Positions 8,308-17,667 of a DNA stretch of 64,000 bases are shown here, one piece after another (the stretch's first letter is position 1; the number at the start of each line of letters is the position of its first letter). The translations under genes and the position numbers were made by a program. This DNA comes from Irineochytrium annulatum (taxonomy: Eukaryota; Chytridiomycota; Chytridiomycetes; Chytridiales; Chytridiaceae), in NCBI GenBank assembly GCA_027600665.1, contig JADGJL010000005.1, forward strand, positions 124,001 to 188,000. Reading direction: 5' to 3'. The notes below the pieces were generated by a model. The model worked only from the letters and a program-made list of their open reading frames with translations. It did not search any database and was not told the DNA's origin.

Positions 8308-8427
8308 TAGTTCAGCTTCCTTTTTCATGAAAATTTCATCCGATTTCGAAAATGCTTTGCTTATTATATCATTTTATACACAACCAAATGTGGGAATAGG
8401 CTAAAAAAGATCAGGAGGTGTTGCATC

Positions 8428-8943
8428 ATGATTCCAGATCATCTGGATGTTGGTTTATCGATATTGTTTATTGGCTTCAATCCGAGCATTACGTCTGGAG
8501 AGACGGGTCATCATTATGCGTACAAAGGCAACCGGTTCTGGCGCATTCTTGAACAGTCGGGATTAACGCCGCGTTTATATGATGCACAAGAGGATGGAGA
8601 GTTGCTGAAGCTGGGATACGGATTCACGAATATTGTGGCCCGCCCTACCAGAGGCGTGGAAGATATTACGAAGGAAGAGTACGCAGAAGGACGCCAGATT
8701 TTGCGGCAAAAGCTGGAGGACTACCGGCCGGACATCGCCTGTTTTGTAGGAAAAGGGGTATACACCCAGTACAGCAAACGTTCCAAAGTGCAGTGGGGAT
8801 TTCAGGATGATCCGGTCGTCAAGGAAATTCAGGAATTCGTCGCTCCATCGTCCAGTGGACTCGTGCGCATGTCGATGGATGAGATTGTGGCGATCTATTC
8901 ACAGCTTGCTGATTTTGTTGCGGACAAGAACAGGGAAAGTTAA
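8428..8943 (+). CDS. mug: G/U mismatch-specific uracil-DNA glycosylase
   Basis: 171 residues, the usual length for Mug/TDG (uracil-DNA glycosylase family 2). It removes uracil, ethenocytosine and related bases from mismatches as the first step of base excision repair. Motif 1 is G16-F-N-P-S (family G-I/F-N-P), with the catalytic-water asparagine present; motif 2 is PSSSGLVRM near residues 138-146, the loop that wedges into DNA. Start ATG 8428 with AGGAGGTG at 8411-8418. Single gene, closed by the terminator at 9043-9088. Confidence 0.9.
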   Translation: MIPDHLDVGLSILFIGFNPSITSGETGHHYAYKGNRFWRILEQSGLTPRLYDAQEDGELLKLGYGFTNIVARPTRGVEDITKEEYAEGRQILRQKLEDYRPDIACFVGKGVYTQYSKRSKVQWGFQDDPVVKEIQEFVAPSSSGLVRMSMDEIVAIYSQLADFVADKNRES

Positions 8944-9042
8944 GGGGTAAGAAAGACAGGAGAGGTAAGATAGCAGCAGTAATAGGCTACTACGAAACCT
9001 ATAGAGAATGTGCAGCGACAATCACAGAATGTTGGTACGCAG

Positions 9043-9088
9043 AGTTCACCCTGTCGGCTTCGCCGATGAGGGCGAATTCTTTTTTTTG
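9043..9088 (+). terminator. Intrinsic terminator after mug
   Basis: Long interrupted stem: GAGTTCACCCT with AGGGCGAATTC flanking an inner TCGGC-TTC-GCCGA hairpin, immediately followed by T8. It separates mug from the ECF sigma gene. Confidence 0.85.
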
Positions 9089-9169
9089 GATAAAGTGAGA
9101 GGTTTCGGGAATGGCTTCCGTCTATATAGTACAGAACCATGCATGGAAGCTGTAGAGAAGGGGGATTAC

Positions 9170-9745
9170 ATGACTCAACAGATACCGGAGGAGGAGCTTA
9201 TTGAGCGCATTATTGCAGGGGATAAGCAGTTGTTCTCTGTGCTAGTAGATCGATATAAAAATAAAGTCTACGGCATTATGCGCGGAATGGATGCGAGTCA
9301 TCCGGATGCACAGGATCTCGCTCAGGATACGTTTATTCGTATCTATCGATATCTTCCGTCGAGGCGGGAGGGAAGCAGTTTCTCGTCGTGGGTGTACACC
9401 ATTGCAGTGAATCGGATGCGGGATTTTATACGGGAAAAGAAACCTGTGATGTCTCCGGTCGATCAGGGGATCGAACCTGTCAGTAATGAAACACCGGAGA
9501 AACGTGTGCTGCATAAAGAGATGCAGCGTGAAATATATCGACATCTCGAACAGTTGCCTGATTCGTATCGGCTGGTGTTATTACTGAAGTACACAAACGA
9601 GTTGAGCTATGAAGAGATTGCGGATGTTACGGGTTTGAGTTCAACCAAAGTGCGTAACGCACTTTATCGCGGGAAAAAAACGCTGAGGAAGCAGATGGAA
9701 CGCAAAGGAGGTTTAGCTACGTATGAAGCCTATTTCAAAGGATGA
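9170..9745 (+). CDS. ECF-type RNA polymerase sigma factor
   Basis: 191 residues, standard for an extracytoplasmic-function sigma factor. Region 2 is in the first half (LVDRYKNKVYGIM, DAQDLAQDTFIRIYRYL, SSWVYTIAVNRMRDF) and region 4 in the second (LPDSYRLVLLLKYTNELSYEEIADVTGLSSTKVRNALYRGKK, quoted in two parts of the same helix-turn-helix). Region 2 binds the -10 and region 4 the -35 element. The ATG at 9170 has GAAGGGGGA upstream; in-frame codons back to 9008 pass through the mug terminator and are rejected. The end overlaps the next gene by 23 nt, so translation is coupled with the putative anti-sigma factor. Confidence 0.92.
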   Translation: MTQQIPEEELIERIIAGDKQLFSVLVDRYKNKVYGIMRGMDASHPDAQDLAQDTFIRIYRYLPSRREGSSFSSWVYTIAVNRMRDFIREKKPVMSPVDQGIEPVSNETPEKRVLHKEMQREIYRHLEQLPDSYRLVLLLKYTNELSYEEIADVTGLSSTKVRNALYRGKKTLRKQMERKGGLATYEAYFKG

Positions 9746-11336
9746 AGATCGGTTGTGGGAAGATCATCTGTATCGAGAGGAGCCGGACTCCGATTTTACG
9801 CTGAAGCTCATGCAGAAGCTGGATAGCGTGTCCATGGAAAGTGGAGAAGACGGAAGTCCATTCGTAAAAAAATCCATAAAAGCGCATTGGAAGCACCGGG
9901 CGGGGATCGCCGCCGCGGCAGTTGTAATACTTGCCGGAGGGGCCTGGTTTGCTTTTGATCGTACAGCTGAGCCAGCGCAACCCGCGGTAAATGCTGTGGA
10001 TCGTCTGCCATTGCCTAACATACCTGTGCCTGAAGCATTGAAATATTCATATTTGGCTGATGATTACAAACGTCTTAAACCCCATGGACTAGTGGTGAAT
10101 CCGAATCTACTTATTGAAGATCAAGGATATAAGCTCAAGATTGAAGATGTACTGGTGGATCGTTCTCAGATTGTAATGAGGCTGCAACAAACAGCACCTG
10201 ATGGAACCAGAATGTCAATTTTATATTCTGAAATGGGAAGAATTCATGTCACTGATGAAACGGGAAGAGAGGTTGCGACCCTTGCAAGGGATAGCAGAAT
10301 AGGCAATGGCTCTCTTGATAAATTTGTATTTCAGTTTGACAAAGATATTCCTGATCAGGTGTTCGTGCGTGGAGAATTAGGACATTTAAAAGTAGGATTG
10401 TTCTATAATTTTGTGACAGAGTCATATGAGGAAAGAGACGTTATGGTGGATTGGAGTTTTGAATTCAGCATTGATATGACCAAAGCAAAATCATTGGCTG
10501 TTGAAAATCCAATGAATAACACCTATACGACGCCAGAAGGACTAAAGCTCGATATGACACAGCTTGTACGTACTCCAAATGGAACCCGGCTAGATCTGAA
10601 TGTGAAGCTGGATGATAAGCTTCGTGGCAAAGTTGATGAGAACTGGGCGAGCTATATGAGTATCATTTACCATCTTGAAATTCCTGAAACAAATGAATAT
10701 CGAATTTTCAACGGTTACAGACCAGGTGCACGTGAACCCAAGTTTCGACTCCATGATCAGCGTGAAGTGAGGAATGATGGAGCTTTGAAATTGTCAGACA
10801 CATGGGACCCATCTGTAGTATCGCTAGATGCCAAGAACATTCGCTTTGTGCTGGATGGCTACACTATTCCGGTGAAGGAAGAGAAATCTGTAGAAGTTGA
10901 TTTGGATAAGAGGCGTACGGACACTGCATTTCATACCTTTGTAAAATTTGAGCAGTTTGGCGATAAGCTTATATTTGATGATTTTAATTATAATCCTGTT
11001 CCAGAATCATATAACCTTCAGAAGAGTGATGTGAATAAAGGATATTCCCTTGTTCTTAGTGGAACAGGGACGTTTCGAAATGCCTTCCATGGCGATCGCT
11101 GGATAGCGATAGATTCGCAAGGGACGGAATATCCTGTGGAAGTGGTTGGTTATCCAAATCAGCCTAATAGTAATGGTGAATATGTTACCGATAAACTGCA
11201 ATTCATCATCCAGGGCTTTTACAAAGATAACGGTCGAAAATTCACTTTAAAACGTGAGGTGGTCGATAGGGAGTATCGCGATCTGAATTGGGAAGTCGAT
11301 CTTCCTTCGTATAGCAGCCTGCCTTGGCTGAAATAA
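9723..11336 (+). CDS. Membrane-anchored anti-sigma factor (DUF4179-like)
   Basis: 537 residues. A cytosolic N-terminus of about 58 residues with an anti-sigma-like helical start (EDRLWEDHLYREEPDSDFTLKL) is followed by one transmembrane segment (about 60-78, AGIAAAAVVILAGGAWFAF) and a large extracytoplasmic part of about 450 residues, mainly beta. This matches the DUF4179/DUF5643 proteins that accompany ECF sigma factors in bacilli. It would hold the sigma factor inactive at the membrane until an envelope signal is sensed by the outer domain. The 23-nt overlap with the sigma gene supports this. The signal is unknown. Confidence 0.82.
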   Translation: MKPISKDEDRLWEDHLYREEPDSDFTLKLMQKLDSVSMESGEDGSPFVKKSIKAHWKHRAGIAAAAVVILAGGAWFAFDRTAEPAQPAVNAVDRLPLPNIPVPEALKYSYLADDYKRLKPHGLVVNPNLLIEDQGYKLKIEDVLVDRSQIVMRLQQTAPDGTRMSILYSEMGRIHVTDETGREVATLARDSRIGNGSLDKFVFQFDKDIPDQVFVRGELGHLKVGLFYNFVTESYEERDVMVDWSFEFSIDMTKAKSLAVENPMNNTYTTPEGLKLDMTQLVRTPNGTRLDLNVKLDDKLRGKVDENWASYMSIIYHLEIPETNEYRIFNGYRPGAREPKFRLHDQREVRNDGALKLSDTWDPSVVSLDAKNIRFVLDGYTIPVKEEKSVEVDLDKRRTDTAFHTFVKFEQFGDKLIFDDFNYNPVPESYNLQKSDVNKGYSLVLSGTGTFRNAFHGDRWIAIDSQGTEYPVEVVGYPNQPNSNGEYVTDKLQFIIQGFYKDNGRKFTLKREVVDREYRDLNWEVDLPSYSSLPWLK

Positions 11337-11448
11337 CCACTAGTACATCTTCAGCCATGAAGTAAAGAAATGCTTGAATGGATGGAGTAAGGATGGATCA
11401 ACAGGATTGAAGTGTGGATGTATAGACATATAAGTATAATGACTAATA

Positions 11449-11490
11449 TACGAAAAGGCCCTGCACCATTGTGCGGGGTCTCTTTTCGTA
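11449..11490. terminator. Bidirectional terminator between anti-sigma and lacI genes
   Basis: TACGAAAAG / CTTTTCGTA outer stem plus TGCAC / GTGC inner stem, with T4-type tracts on both sides, between two convergent genes. Confidence 0.88.
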
Positions 11491-11504
11491 TGTACCACGC
11501 CGAG

Positions 11505-12566
11505 TTAAGCCGATTCCCTTGGAATCAACGTGGTCGATAACATCACCGTCTCTTTAGGTGTTCCCGGGCGTTCGATCCGGCGTTGTAAAGCTTCAACCGC
11601 ACGTTGTCCAAGCTCCTCTTTGCACAGATTAACCGTTGTCAGGGGTGGGGAGGAAGTCACCGCAGAATGTACATTGTCGATACCGATGACAAGGCAATCT
11701 TTCGGTGTGGAGATGCCCATCTCCTGTAATTTGTGCATCCACTGCAAGGCAATATCATCATTAACACCAATCCAGGCATCGGGACGTTCGTCATCTGGCA
11801 TGTTTTGAATGTTAGTGGCTAACTGGTTAACCCATTCCCCGTTCTCATACGGAATATTCCATTCTCTGAAGCTGGTCGTATGACTGGTATCCACATGGAA
11901 ATGATTCAAAGCCAGTTCGATTCCGATCTTCCGTTGTGCGAAGCTGGCAGCACGACCATCATCTGTGATGAGGCCAATCCGTTGGCAATTCATCGACATT
12001 AAATATCTCGCCACCGTGATGCCCGCTTCCAGATTATCATGGCTGATCGTATCACAATTCAGCAATGGTTCCTGATGATCTACGAGAATAATAGGCCGAC
12101 CCGTCTGAGACAGTCTTTGCAGTACCGTATGAGGAAAAGCGCCCATGACAATAATCCCTGCACAATGTTCCCAGTCCAAATGAGGAGCAATGGCTTTTTC
12201 GGGAGAGGTGTTCTCGTCCGTCACTCCGAGTGAGGGAGATACAATGGCATGATGCCAGCCACGTTCATTACAGGCGGAGATCATGCCTGACAGAACACGT
12301 TGCCAGTAGTGAGGTTCACCGCGGTTAAGCTGATTCATGCATATGAGAACGAACGGGGGATCGGACAGGTCCGTATGGTTTGCGGCAGTAGGACTGTTGG
12401 TAGCCCCCGGCGTACTTTGGCGATATCCCAAAGCCCGGGCGAGTTCCAGTACCCGTGCACGTGTCGCTTCACTGACACCCGTCTTGCCACTGAGTGCGCG
12501 GGAGACGGCATATTTGGATAATCCGAGCTGGTCAGCCAGCGTCTGAATGGATACTTTGCGTGACAT
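11505..12566 (-). CDS. LacI family transcriptional regulator
   Basis: 353 residues. N-terminal LacI helix-turn-helix (VSIQTLADQLGLSKYAVSRA, then the hinge helix region VSEATRARVLELARALGY) and a periplasmic-binding-protein-like effector domain ending DCLVIGIDNVHSAV...LTTVNL. It would repress sugar-use genes until a sugar binds. Start is ATG 12566, with GGAG 7 nt upstream; codons further upstream lack a site and precede the conserved start MSRKVSIQTLA. It is divergent from the GH125 mannosidase at 12765 and the 198-nt gap between them holds an operator-like palindrome, so local control of mannoside use is likely. Confidence 0.9.
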   Translation of the reverse strand: MSRKVSIQTLADQLGLSKYAVSRALSGKTGVSEATRARVLELARALGYRQSTPGATNSPTAANHTDLSDPPFVLICMNQLNRGEPHYWQRVLSGMISACNERGWHHAIVSPSLGVTDENTSPEKAIAPHLDWEHCAGIIVMGAFPHTVLQRLSQTGRPIILVDHQEPLLNCDTISHDNLEAGITVARYLMSMNCQRIGLITDDGRAASFAQRKIGIELALNHFHVDTSHTTSFREWNIPYENGEWVNQLATNIQNMPDDERPDAWIGVNDDIALQWMHKLQEMGISTPKDCLVIGIDNVHSAVTSSPPLTTVNLCKEELGQRAVEALQRRIERPGTPKETVMLSTTLIPRESA

Positions 12567-12659
12567 ATCATTACTCCTTCGTATGTAAGCGAACTGCATA
12601 AATCCATTGAGATGACCTCTAATAATTGACGATCCTCTTCGGACACAGTACACTTACAA

Positions 12660-12675
12660 ATAATAATGTTATTAT
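12660..12675. promoter_or_regulatory. Operator-like palindrome in lacI/GH125 gap
   Basis: ATAATAAT-GTTATTAT, an 8+8 inverted repeat with one mismatch, in the divergent gap. The position fits a LacI-family site, but AT-rich palindromes arise easily and the usual central CG is missing. Confidence 0.3.
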
Positions 12676-12764
12676 AATTTATCATAACAAAAATAACAAT
12701 AGTGTAGCGTCGCAGAGTCAATCTAAATCATTTCATATACTTCTATTTGAAGGAGACGACATCC

Positions 12765-14084
12765 ATGGAACAGTTCAGATTACCGAAAATCCCTATGCCG
12801 CATCTGGAGTTGCCACAAGCTGTGTTGGATATTCTGACTGAGGCGGACGAGCGTTTGCAACATCGGCCGAGATTGCTGACTCAGTTTCGTAATTGTTTTC
12901 CCAATACGTTGGAAACGACCACGAAGCTGCATGATGATGGGACAACCTTTGTGATTACTGGGGATATTCCTGCCATGTGGTTAAGGGATTCGGTAGAGCA
13001 GGTCATGCATTATGTTCCACTTGCGAAGCAAGACGAGAAGTTACAGCGAATCATCGGAGGCCTGATCAAAAAACATACATTTTATGCTGATAAGGATATC
13101 TATGCCAATGCGTTCAATGAAACGGCGAATGGGTGGCATTGGGATGCCAATGATGAGACGCAGATGTCACCATGGGTGTGGGAACGGAAGTTTGAGCTGG
13201 ATTCTCTATGTTTCTCCATGAAGCTGGCTTATACATATTGGCGGGAGACGGAACTGACGGATATATTTGACGAGCGCTTCAAGAGCGTAATGGAAAATAT
13301 TGTAGAAATGTGGGAGATAGAACAGCATCACGGAGAGCGTTCAACTTACCGGTTCATGCGTCGCAATTGTCCAGCCCATGATACGCTGCGTAATGAAGGA
13401 TTGGGTATGCCCGTGAATTATACGGGTATGATCTGGTCCGGATTCCGTCCGAGTGATGATGCCTGTGATTTCCATTATAATATTCCGGCGAACATGTTCG
13501 CGGCGATAACCTTAAGCCAGATGGGGGAAATCGCGAAGTGGGTGTTCCGGGATGAACAACTGGTGAGCCGGATGGCTCGATTGGAGGAAGACATACGACA
13601 TGGCATTTCCCTGTACGGTACTTATCGTCATCCAGAGTATGGACAGATCTATGCCTATGAGACGGACGGTTACGGCAACTTTTGTCTGATGGATGATGCG
13701 GGTACGCCTGGGCTGATGTCCATCCCTTATATGGAGTATGCTTCGGTGGAGGATGCTGTGTATCAGAACACACGCCGATTTATTTTGAGTAGGGAGAATC
13801 CGTTCTACTATGAAGGGAAGGCAGCCAAAGGGATCGGTAGCCCGCACACCCCGCCGGGATACATCTGGCACATGGCGTTATCCATGCAGGGTCTGACCGC
13901 AGACAATGACGAGGAAATGCTGGCCATGATTGAATTGCTGGAGAACACGGATGCGGATACGGGATATATGCATGAAGGCTTTCACGCTGATGATCCCAAC
14001 ACGTTCACCAGACCATGGTTTGCCTGGTCCAATAGCCTGTTCTCGCAACTGGTGTATAAGGCAATGAAGAAAGGGATTTTATAA
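12765..14084 (+). CDS. Glycoside hydrolase family 125 exo-alpha-1,6-mannosidase
   Basis: 439 residues spanning a full (alpha/alpha)6 GH125 domain; recognised from DIPAMWLRDSVEQVMHY, ANAFNETANGWHWDANDETQ, SPWVWERKFELDSL and the C-terminal TFTRPWFAWSNSLFSQL. GH125 enzymes are inverting, metal-independent exo-alpha-1,6-mannosidases acting on mannans and N-glycan cores. There is no signal peptide, so it works in the cytosol on imported oligosaccharides, although no sugar transporter lies in this window. Start ATG 12765 with AAGGAG 9 nt upstream, rather than a TTG at 12747. It is divergent from the LacI gene that probably regulates it. Confidence 0.92.
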   Translation: MEQFRLPKIPMPHLELPQAVLDILTEADERLQHRPRLLTQFRNCFPNTLETTTKLHDDGTTFVITGDIPAMWLRDSVEQVMHYVPLAKQDEKLQRIIGGLIKKHTFYADKDIYANAFNETANGWHWDANDETQMSPWVWERKFELDSLCFSMKLAYTYWRETELTDIFDERFKSVMENIVEMWEIEQHHGERSTYRFMRRNCPAHDTLRNEGLGMPVNYTGMIWSGFRPSDDACDFHYNIPANMFAAITLSQMGEIAKWVFRDEQLVSRMARLEEDIRHGISLYGTYRHPEYGQIYAYETDGYGNFCLMDDAGTPGLMSIPYMEYASVEDAVYQNTRRFILSRENPFYYEGKAAKGIGSPHTPPGYIWHMALSMQGLTADNDEEMLAMIELLENTDADTGYMHEGFHADDPNTFTRPWFAWSNSLFSQLVYKAMKKGIL

Positions 14085-14091
14085 ATGATTT

Positions 14092-14251
14092 AGTTCAAAA
14101 AAGTAACTGCCTGCAAAGTGGCCGTTCCGGTTACGAATCGTTCTTTTGATCGCTGTTATCCCCGGATTTCCTGATCGACTTTTGTTAAGTCGAAATCCGG
14201 GGATAAAGGCGAACACTTCGTTTCTTCAGAATCGATTTCGTCCCCTGCACT
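14092..14251. repeat. Dispersed hairpin repeat, copy A
   Basis: About 160 bp of non-coding DNA that matches, in reverse orientation, the stretch at 44060-44209. Shared blocks read CTGAAGAAACG-AGTG-TCGCCTTTAT-CCCGGATT and GGGGATAACAGCGATCA (in the 44-kb orientation). In this copy ATCCCCGGATTT (14158) pairs with AAATCCGGGGAT and an inner CGACTT/AAGTCG extends the fold, giving a long hairpin. There is no coding potential. It looks like a member of an intergenic repeat family. Confidence 0.75.
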
Positions 14252-14326
14252 ACTTTTACTATTTGGCTTGACTATTTTTTGAAAGACATCATTTTTTGAA
14301 TAGGAAAGTGGGTAAAAAAAACAATG

Positions 14327-14360
14327 AAGCCCAAACTGCTGAAATTTGCAGTTTGGGCTT
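14327..14360 (-). terminator. Terminator of the sugar-metabolism operon
   Basis: 13-bp perfect stem AAGCCCAAACTGC / GCAGTTTGGGCTT with loop TGAAATTT; on the minus strand it is followed by a long T tract (complement of the A8 run at 14314-14321). Confidence 0.9.
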
Positions 14361-14388
14361 TGTTTAATTGATGTACACAGGCGCTTTG

Positions 14389-15444
14389 TTATGTGTTTTT
14401 CAGCAGATCAGCGATGAATACTTTCTGGCCTGTGCGTGCGCTCTCGAGGGATGCGAGGACCATAGCCATACTGAACTGGTTATCACTGCAATCCGTTTCA
14501 GGCAATCGGCCTGATTCGAGTGCAGCGAACATGTCTTCGAGGCAGCCATGATGACCTGTTTTGTCCATGACAGGCAGTTCCGCTTCGATCTGCTCACTTG
14601 GCTGGAAAAAGGAAGGTTTGCCGTCAGCATCCAGGCTTTGCGCAGTAACTACCTCAGCATAGATGTCATCATGACCATCCCAGATCGCAGTTCCTTTTTC
14701 ACCCGTTACGCGCCAGCTTGCTTCCCATGATGTGGGTACACCCTCCGCGCACCAGGAGCCGCGATAGTTGAATACGGACCCGTCAGACATCTCAAATATA
14801 CATAACGCCATCGCATTGCCCTGATACCAGGAACCTGGAGGATTGAACTCATGGCAGTACACCGATACCGGGTTGGCTCCGAGAATATATCGTGCCTGAT
14901 CAAACGTATGTATGGCCATATCGAGCAGCAGTGGGCTATCCATCAGATCCCGGAATCCGCCGAAGTGTGGACCGAGGAAGAAGTCTGCCCCTGCGTAACC
15001 TACCTGCCCTATAGCTCCGCCGGAAATGAGATGCTGATAGGCACGGATACGCGGATCGAATCGACGATTCTGCATCACGGCTTGAATATGTCCTGTACTG
15101 CGAGAGGTTTGCACAATATCTGTGCAGTCGGAGAAGGACTCTGCGAGGGGTTTCTCGCCAAATACATGACATCCCTCCTTCAGCGCTGTCATGGCAATGC
15201 CGTAATGACTCGCCGGAATCGTGACATCGAATACGATATTCGCGCCAGTCGCTTGAATGGCCTCGCGGATATCGGTGAACGTAGGGCAGGTGAGGCCGTG
15301 TCTTGTAGCAAAAGCAATGGCTGTCTGTTCATACAGATCAACCAGCCCGACGATTTCTGTATCCGGCCTTTGCAAGGCATAGTCCGCCCACGTGTTTGCC
15401 ATGGCACCGCAGCCAGCGATAATTACCCGATAAGGATGACTCAT
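14389..15444 (-). CDS. Gfo/Idh/MocA family oxidoreductase
   Basis: 351 residues. N-terminal NAD(P)-binding Rossmann domain (VIIAGCGAMANTWADY, GLVDLYEQTA) with the family E-K-P signature (HVFGEKPLAESF) that positions the nicotinamide, and a C-terminal substrate domain with DMAIHTFDQARYIL. Members oxidise or reduce sugars, inositols and related polyols. The substrate is not visible. Start ATG 15444 with AAGGAGATGAGCTG. It lies 40 nt downstream of the TIM-barrel isomerase, so the two are an operon and probably act on the same sugar. Confidence 0.88.
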   Translation of the reverse strand: MSHPYRVIIAGCGAMANTWADYALQRPDTEIVGLVDLYEQTAIAFATRHGLTCPTFTDIREAIQATGANIVFDVTIPASHYGIAMTALKEGCHVFGEKPLAESFSDCTDIVQTSRSTGHIQAVMQNRRFDPRIRAYQHLISGGAIGQVGYAGADFFLGPHFGGFRDLMDSPLLLDMAIHTFDQARYILGANPVSVYCHEFNPPGSWYQGNAMALCIFEMSDGSVFNYRGSWCAEGVPTSWEASWRVTGEKGTAIWDGHDDIYAEVVTAQSLDADGKPSFFQPSEQIEAELPVMDKTGHHGCLEDMFAALESGRLPETDCSDNQFSMAMVLASLESARTGQKVFIADLLKNT

Positions 15445-15483
15445 CAGCTCATCTCCTTCGTATGGATTGTGTTGTGTAGTACT

Positions 15484-16371
15484 TTATACCGGATTGGGCA
15501 CAAAATCGCCGCCGCGACATTGTTTCAAATACCGCAAAGCATGTACCTGTCCTGTCATTTCGAGTTCATCTTTGTAGACGGGATCATGCCAGCCTTCAAT
15601 ATCAATCGTGCCCTGGTAACCGTTCTGACGCAGAATGGTGATAATGTCTGCCCAGTTGTTATCCCCGAAGCCGGGGGTGCGGTGCCAGACAAATTCACGT
15701 GGGCCGTGTACGCCGTATTCCTTGACAATATCCCAGGCAATCGTGGCATCTTTGCCATGTACGTGGAACACTTTGTGAGCCCATTTGCGCAGCTGTGGAA
15801 TCGGATCGATCAGGCTGGACATTTGGTGGCAAGGCTCCCACTCCAGACCAACATTTTCATCTGGGACAGCATCGAACATCATCTCCCAGGCCGTCGGGTT
15901 ATGGGCAATGTTCCAGTCGCCTGTCTGCCAGGTGCCACCCATATCACAGTTTTCAAAAGCAATGCGTACACCCCGGTCTGCTGCCCGGCGTGCCAGTTCG
16001 CCAAATACTTCCTTGAATCGGGGGATGGACTCGTTAATGGGTTGATCGGTTAATCGTCCGGTGAATCCCGAGACGATATCTGCACCGAAGAGCTGTGCAT
16101 GATCAATGACCCGCTCCCAGCTTGCTAGTGTATCGGCGTTGTCCCCGGCTCCCGTGAGCGGGTTACCAAATACACTCACCGCGGAGATGACAATACCTTG
16201 TTCGTCCACGATTTCACGGACACGTTTGGCTGTCTCTGCCAGGTCCAGATCACCAGTGGTTTGCCAGAAGGTCAGGTTAAATGATTCGAAGCCATGTTGC
16301 ATGATCTGCGGGATAACACGGACGGCGTCCTGCCCGCCTACAAGGGTACCGATGCGTAATGATTTATTCAT
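15484..16371 (-). CDS. Sugar phosphate isomerase/epimerase (xylose isomerase-like TIM barrel)
   Basis: 295 residues of AP_endonuc_2 type (PF01261). Metal-binding residues are spread as in the family: GVRIAFENCDMGG (Glu), NVGLEWEPCHQMSS (Glu/His), VFHVHGKDA (His) and TIDIEGWHDPVY (Glu/His). These enzymes isomerise or epimerise ketoses and inosose-like compounds. It is the first gene of a two-gene minus-strand operon with the Gfo/Idh oxidoreductase, a pairing common in inositol and uncommon-sugar pathways. GGAG lies 12 nt before the ATG at 16371. It is divergent from an AraC regulator at 16501, the likely local controller. Confidence 0.87.
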   Translation of the reverse strand: MNKSLRIGTLVGGQDAVRVIPQIMQHGFESFNLTFWQTTGDLDLAETAKRVREIVDEQGIVISAVSVFGNPLTGAGDNADTLASWERVIDHAQLFGADIVSGFTGRLTDQPINESIPRFKEVFGELARRAADRGVRIAFENCDMGGTWQTGDWNIAHNPTAWEMMFDAVPDENVGLEWEPCHQMSSLIDPIPQLRKWAHKVFHVHGKDATIAWDIVKEYGVHGPREFVWHRTPGFGDNNWADIITILRQNGYQGTIDIEGWHDPVYKDELEMTGQVHALRYLKQCRGGDFVPNPV

Positions 16372-16500
16372 GGTTGTATTTCACTCCAATATTGGCTTAT
16401 AGTACTTCGTGACACACTCATTATAGCCGTGCATTAACGGGATGGCTCTACACAATCTTGTGTAATATTAGTCGGATCTTGTGAAGAGGGGGAAGAAGTC

Positions 16501-17397
16501 GTGCTGGATCTGAAAGCGCTTCACGAAAACACCCGAATTGATCATAAATCACATCCATTTCAACTGTTCCAAAATCGATGCTCAGATATGAAAGCGGAAG
16601 AGTGCATTCTGTATTTGCATTGGCATGAACATTTTGAACTGATTGTCATGCGCAAGGGAAGTGCGCTGTTTCATATTGATAGCAAACCATATATGGTTAG
16701 CGCAGGTGAGGTCATCATCATTCCTGGAGGCACGTTGCATGTGGGGTATGCCTTGGACGAGGGGGATGTGCATTATGATTCCGTTGTACTTAACCGTGCA
16801 CTGTTTCATGATTTCACCCACGATCCCGTGCATGAGCAATATGTCGCGCCGTATCTGGAGGGAAGGGTGAGATTTCCGGTCAAACCGGCAGAGGAAAACA
16901 TCGCCTGCACAGGCTATTATTCTTTGCTAAATGAAGCCGTGGAAGAAATGGCATTACAGCCCCCGGCTTATCAGCTCGTGGTGAAGTCCAAGCTGCATGC
17001 CTTATTCACGCTGCTTGCGCGAACCTTTATGCCGCAGCAGCTGCCGGATCGATCGGTTGGATCGTATTTTCCCAACCGCGAACGTTTCAAACAGTTGATT
17101 GCACAGATTGAAGCGGACCCCACAGGTAAGATGTCTGTTACGGAAGCGGCAAGCCATGTGGGACTGAATGCGTATCATTTCTGCAAAATGTTCAAAAAGC
17201 TGACCGGACGCACCTTTGTGGAATACGTGAATGGGTGCAGGATGAGTGAGGCCGAACAACTCCTGCAAGGCAGCAGTCTGACCATTACGGAGATCGCCGC
17301 CAGAGTAGGCTGCGACAACGCCAATTATTTTACGAAGTTATACAAACAGTACAAGGGCATGACCCCTTCACAGGGGCGGGGGAGAAAAGAAGGTTAA
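16501..17397 (+). CDS. AraC family transcriptional regulator
   Basis: 298 residues. N-terminal cupin-type ligand domain (LHWHEHFELIVMRKGSALFHI, here about residues 39-60, and VSAGEVIIIPGG) and C-terminal double helix-turn-helix (MSVTEAASHVGLNAYHFCKMFKKLTG and LTITEIAARVGCDNANYFTKLYKQ, the latter in the recognition-helix position). Start is GTG 16501, with AGAGGGGGA at 16485-16493. Divergent from the isomerase-oxidoreductase operon, 129 nt apart, which suggests it activates that operon in response to the sugar. Confidence 0.9.
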   Translation: MLDLKALHENTRIDHKSHPFQLFQNRCSDMKAEECILYLHWHEHFELIVMRKGSALFHIDSKPYMVSAGEVIIIPGGTLHVGYALDEGDVHYDSVVLNRALFHDFTHDPVHEQYVAPYLEGRVRFPVKPAEENIACTGYYSLLNEAVEEMALQPPAYQLVVKSKLHALFTLLARTFMPQQLPDRSVGSYFPNRERFKQLIAQIEADPTGKMSVTEAASHVGLNAYHFCKMFKKLTGRTFVEYVNGCRMSEAEQLLQGSSLTITEIAARVGCDNANYFTKLYKQYKGMTPSQGRGRKEG

Positions 17398-17574
17398 GCG
17401 CAATTAGTATGCAATCATTATGGCAGTCTCGGATAAAAAGTCATCGTGGTGTTTGTAATCCTCTACAACTCGCAGTCATGATTATGAGCAGAAGCAGAGC
17501 TTACGGCAGTAATCAATATACCATCAATGTACTAGTCACCATACTCCATACTTGAACTTACATCCAGGAAGAAT

Positions 17575-17617
17575 AACCCGGACCGAGGCCAACTCAAGGC
17601 GTTCATCCGGGTTGTTT
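17575..17617. terminator. Terminator between araC-type and kinase-like genes
   Basis: AACCCGGA / TCCGGGTT stem around a 23-nt loop, followed by GTTTGG, in the gap of two convergent genes. The rest of the 270-nt gap shows nothing recognisable. Confidence 0.7.
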
Positions 17618-17667
17618 GGATTGCAGAATCAGAATAACAAGACTGTCCTATAATGTGTAAAACGTAC

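Noticed and set aside
14851..16053. 400-codon plus-strand reading frame
   Set aside because: It is antisense to the oxidoreductase and isomerase genes, both of which have conserved motifs and ribosome sites.
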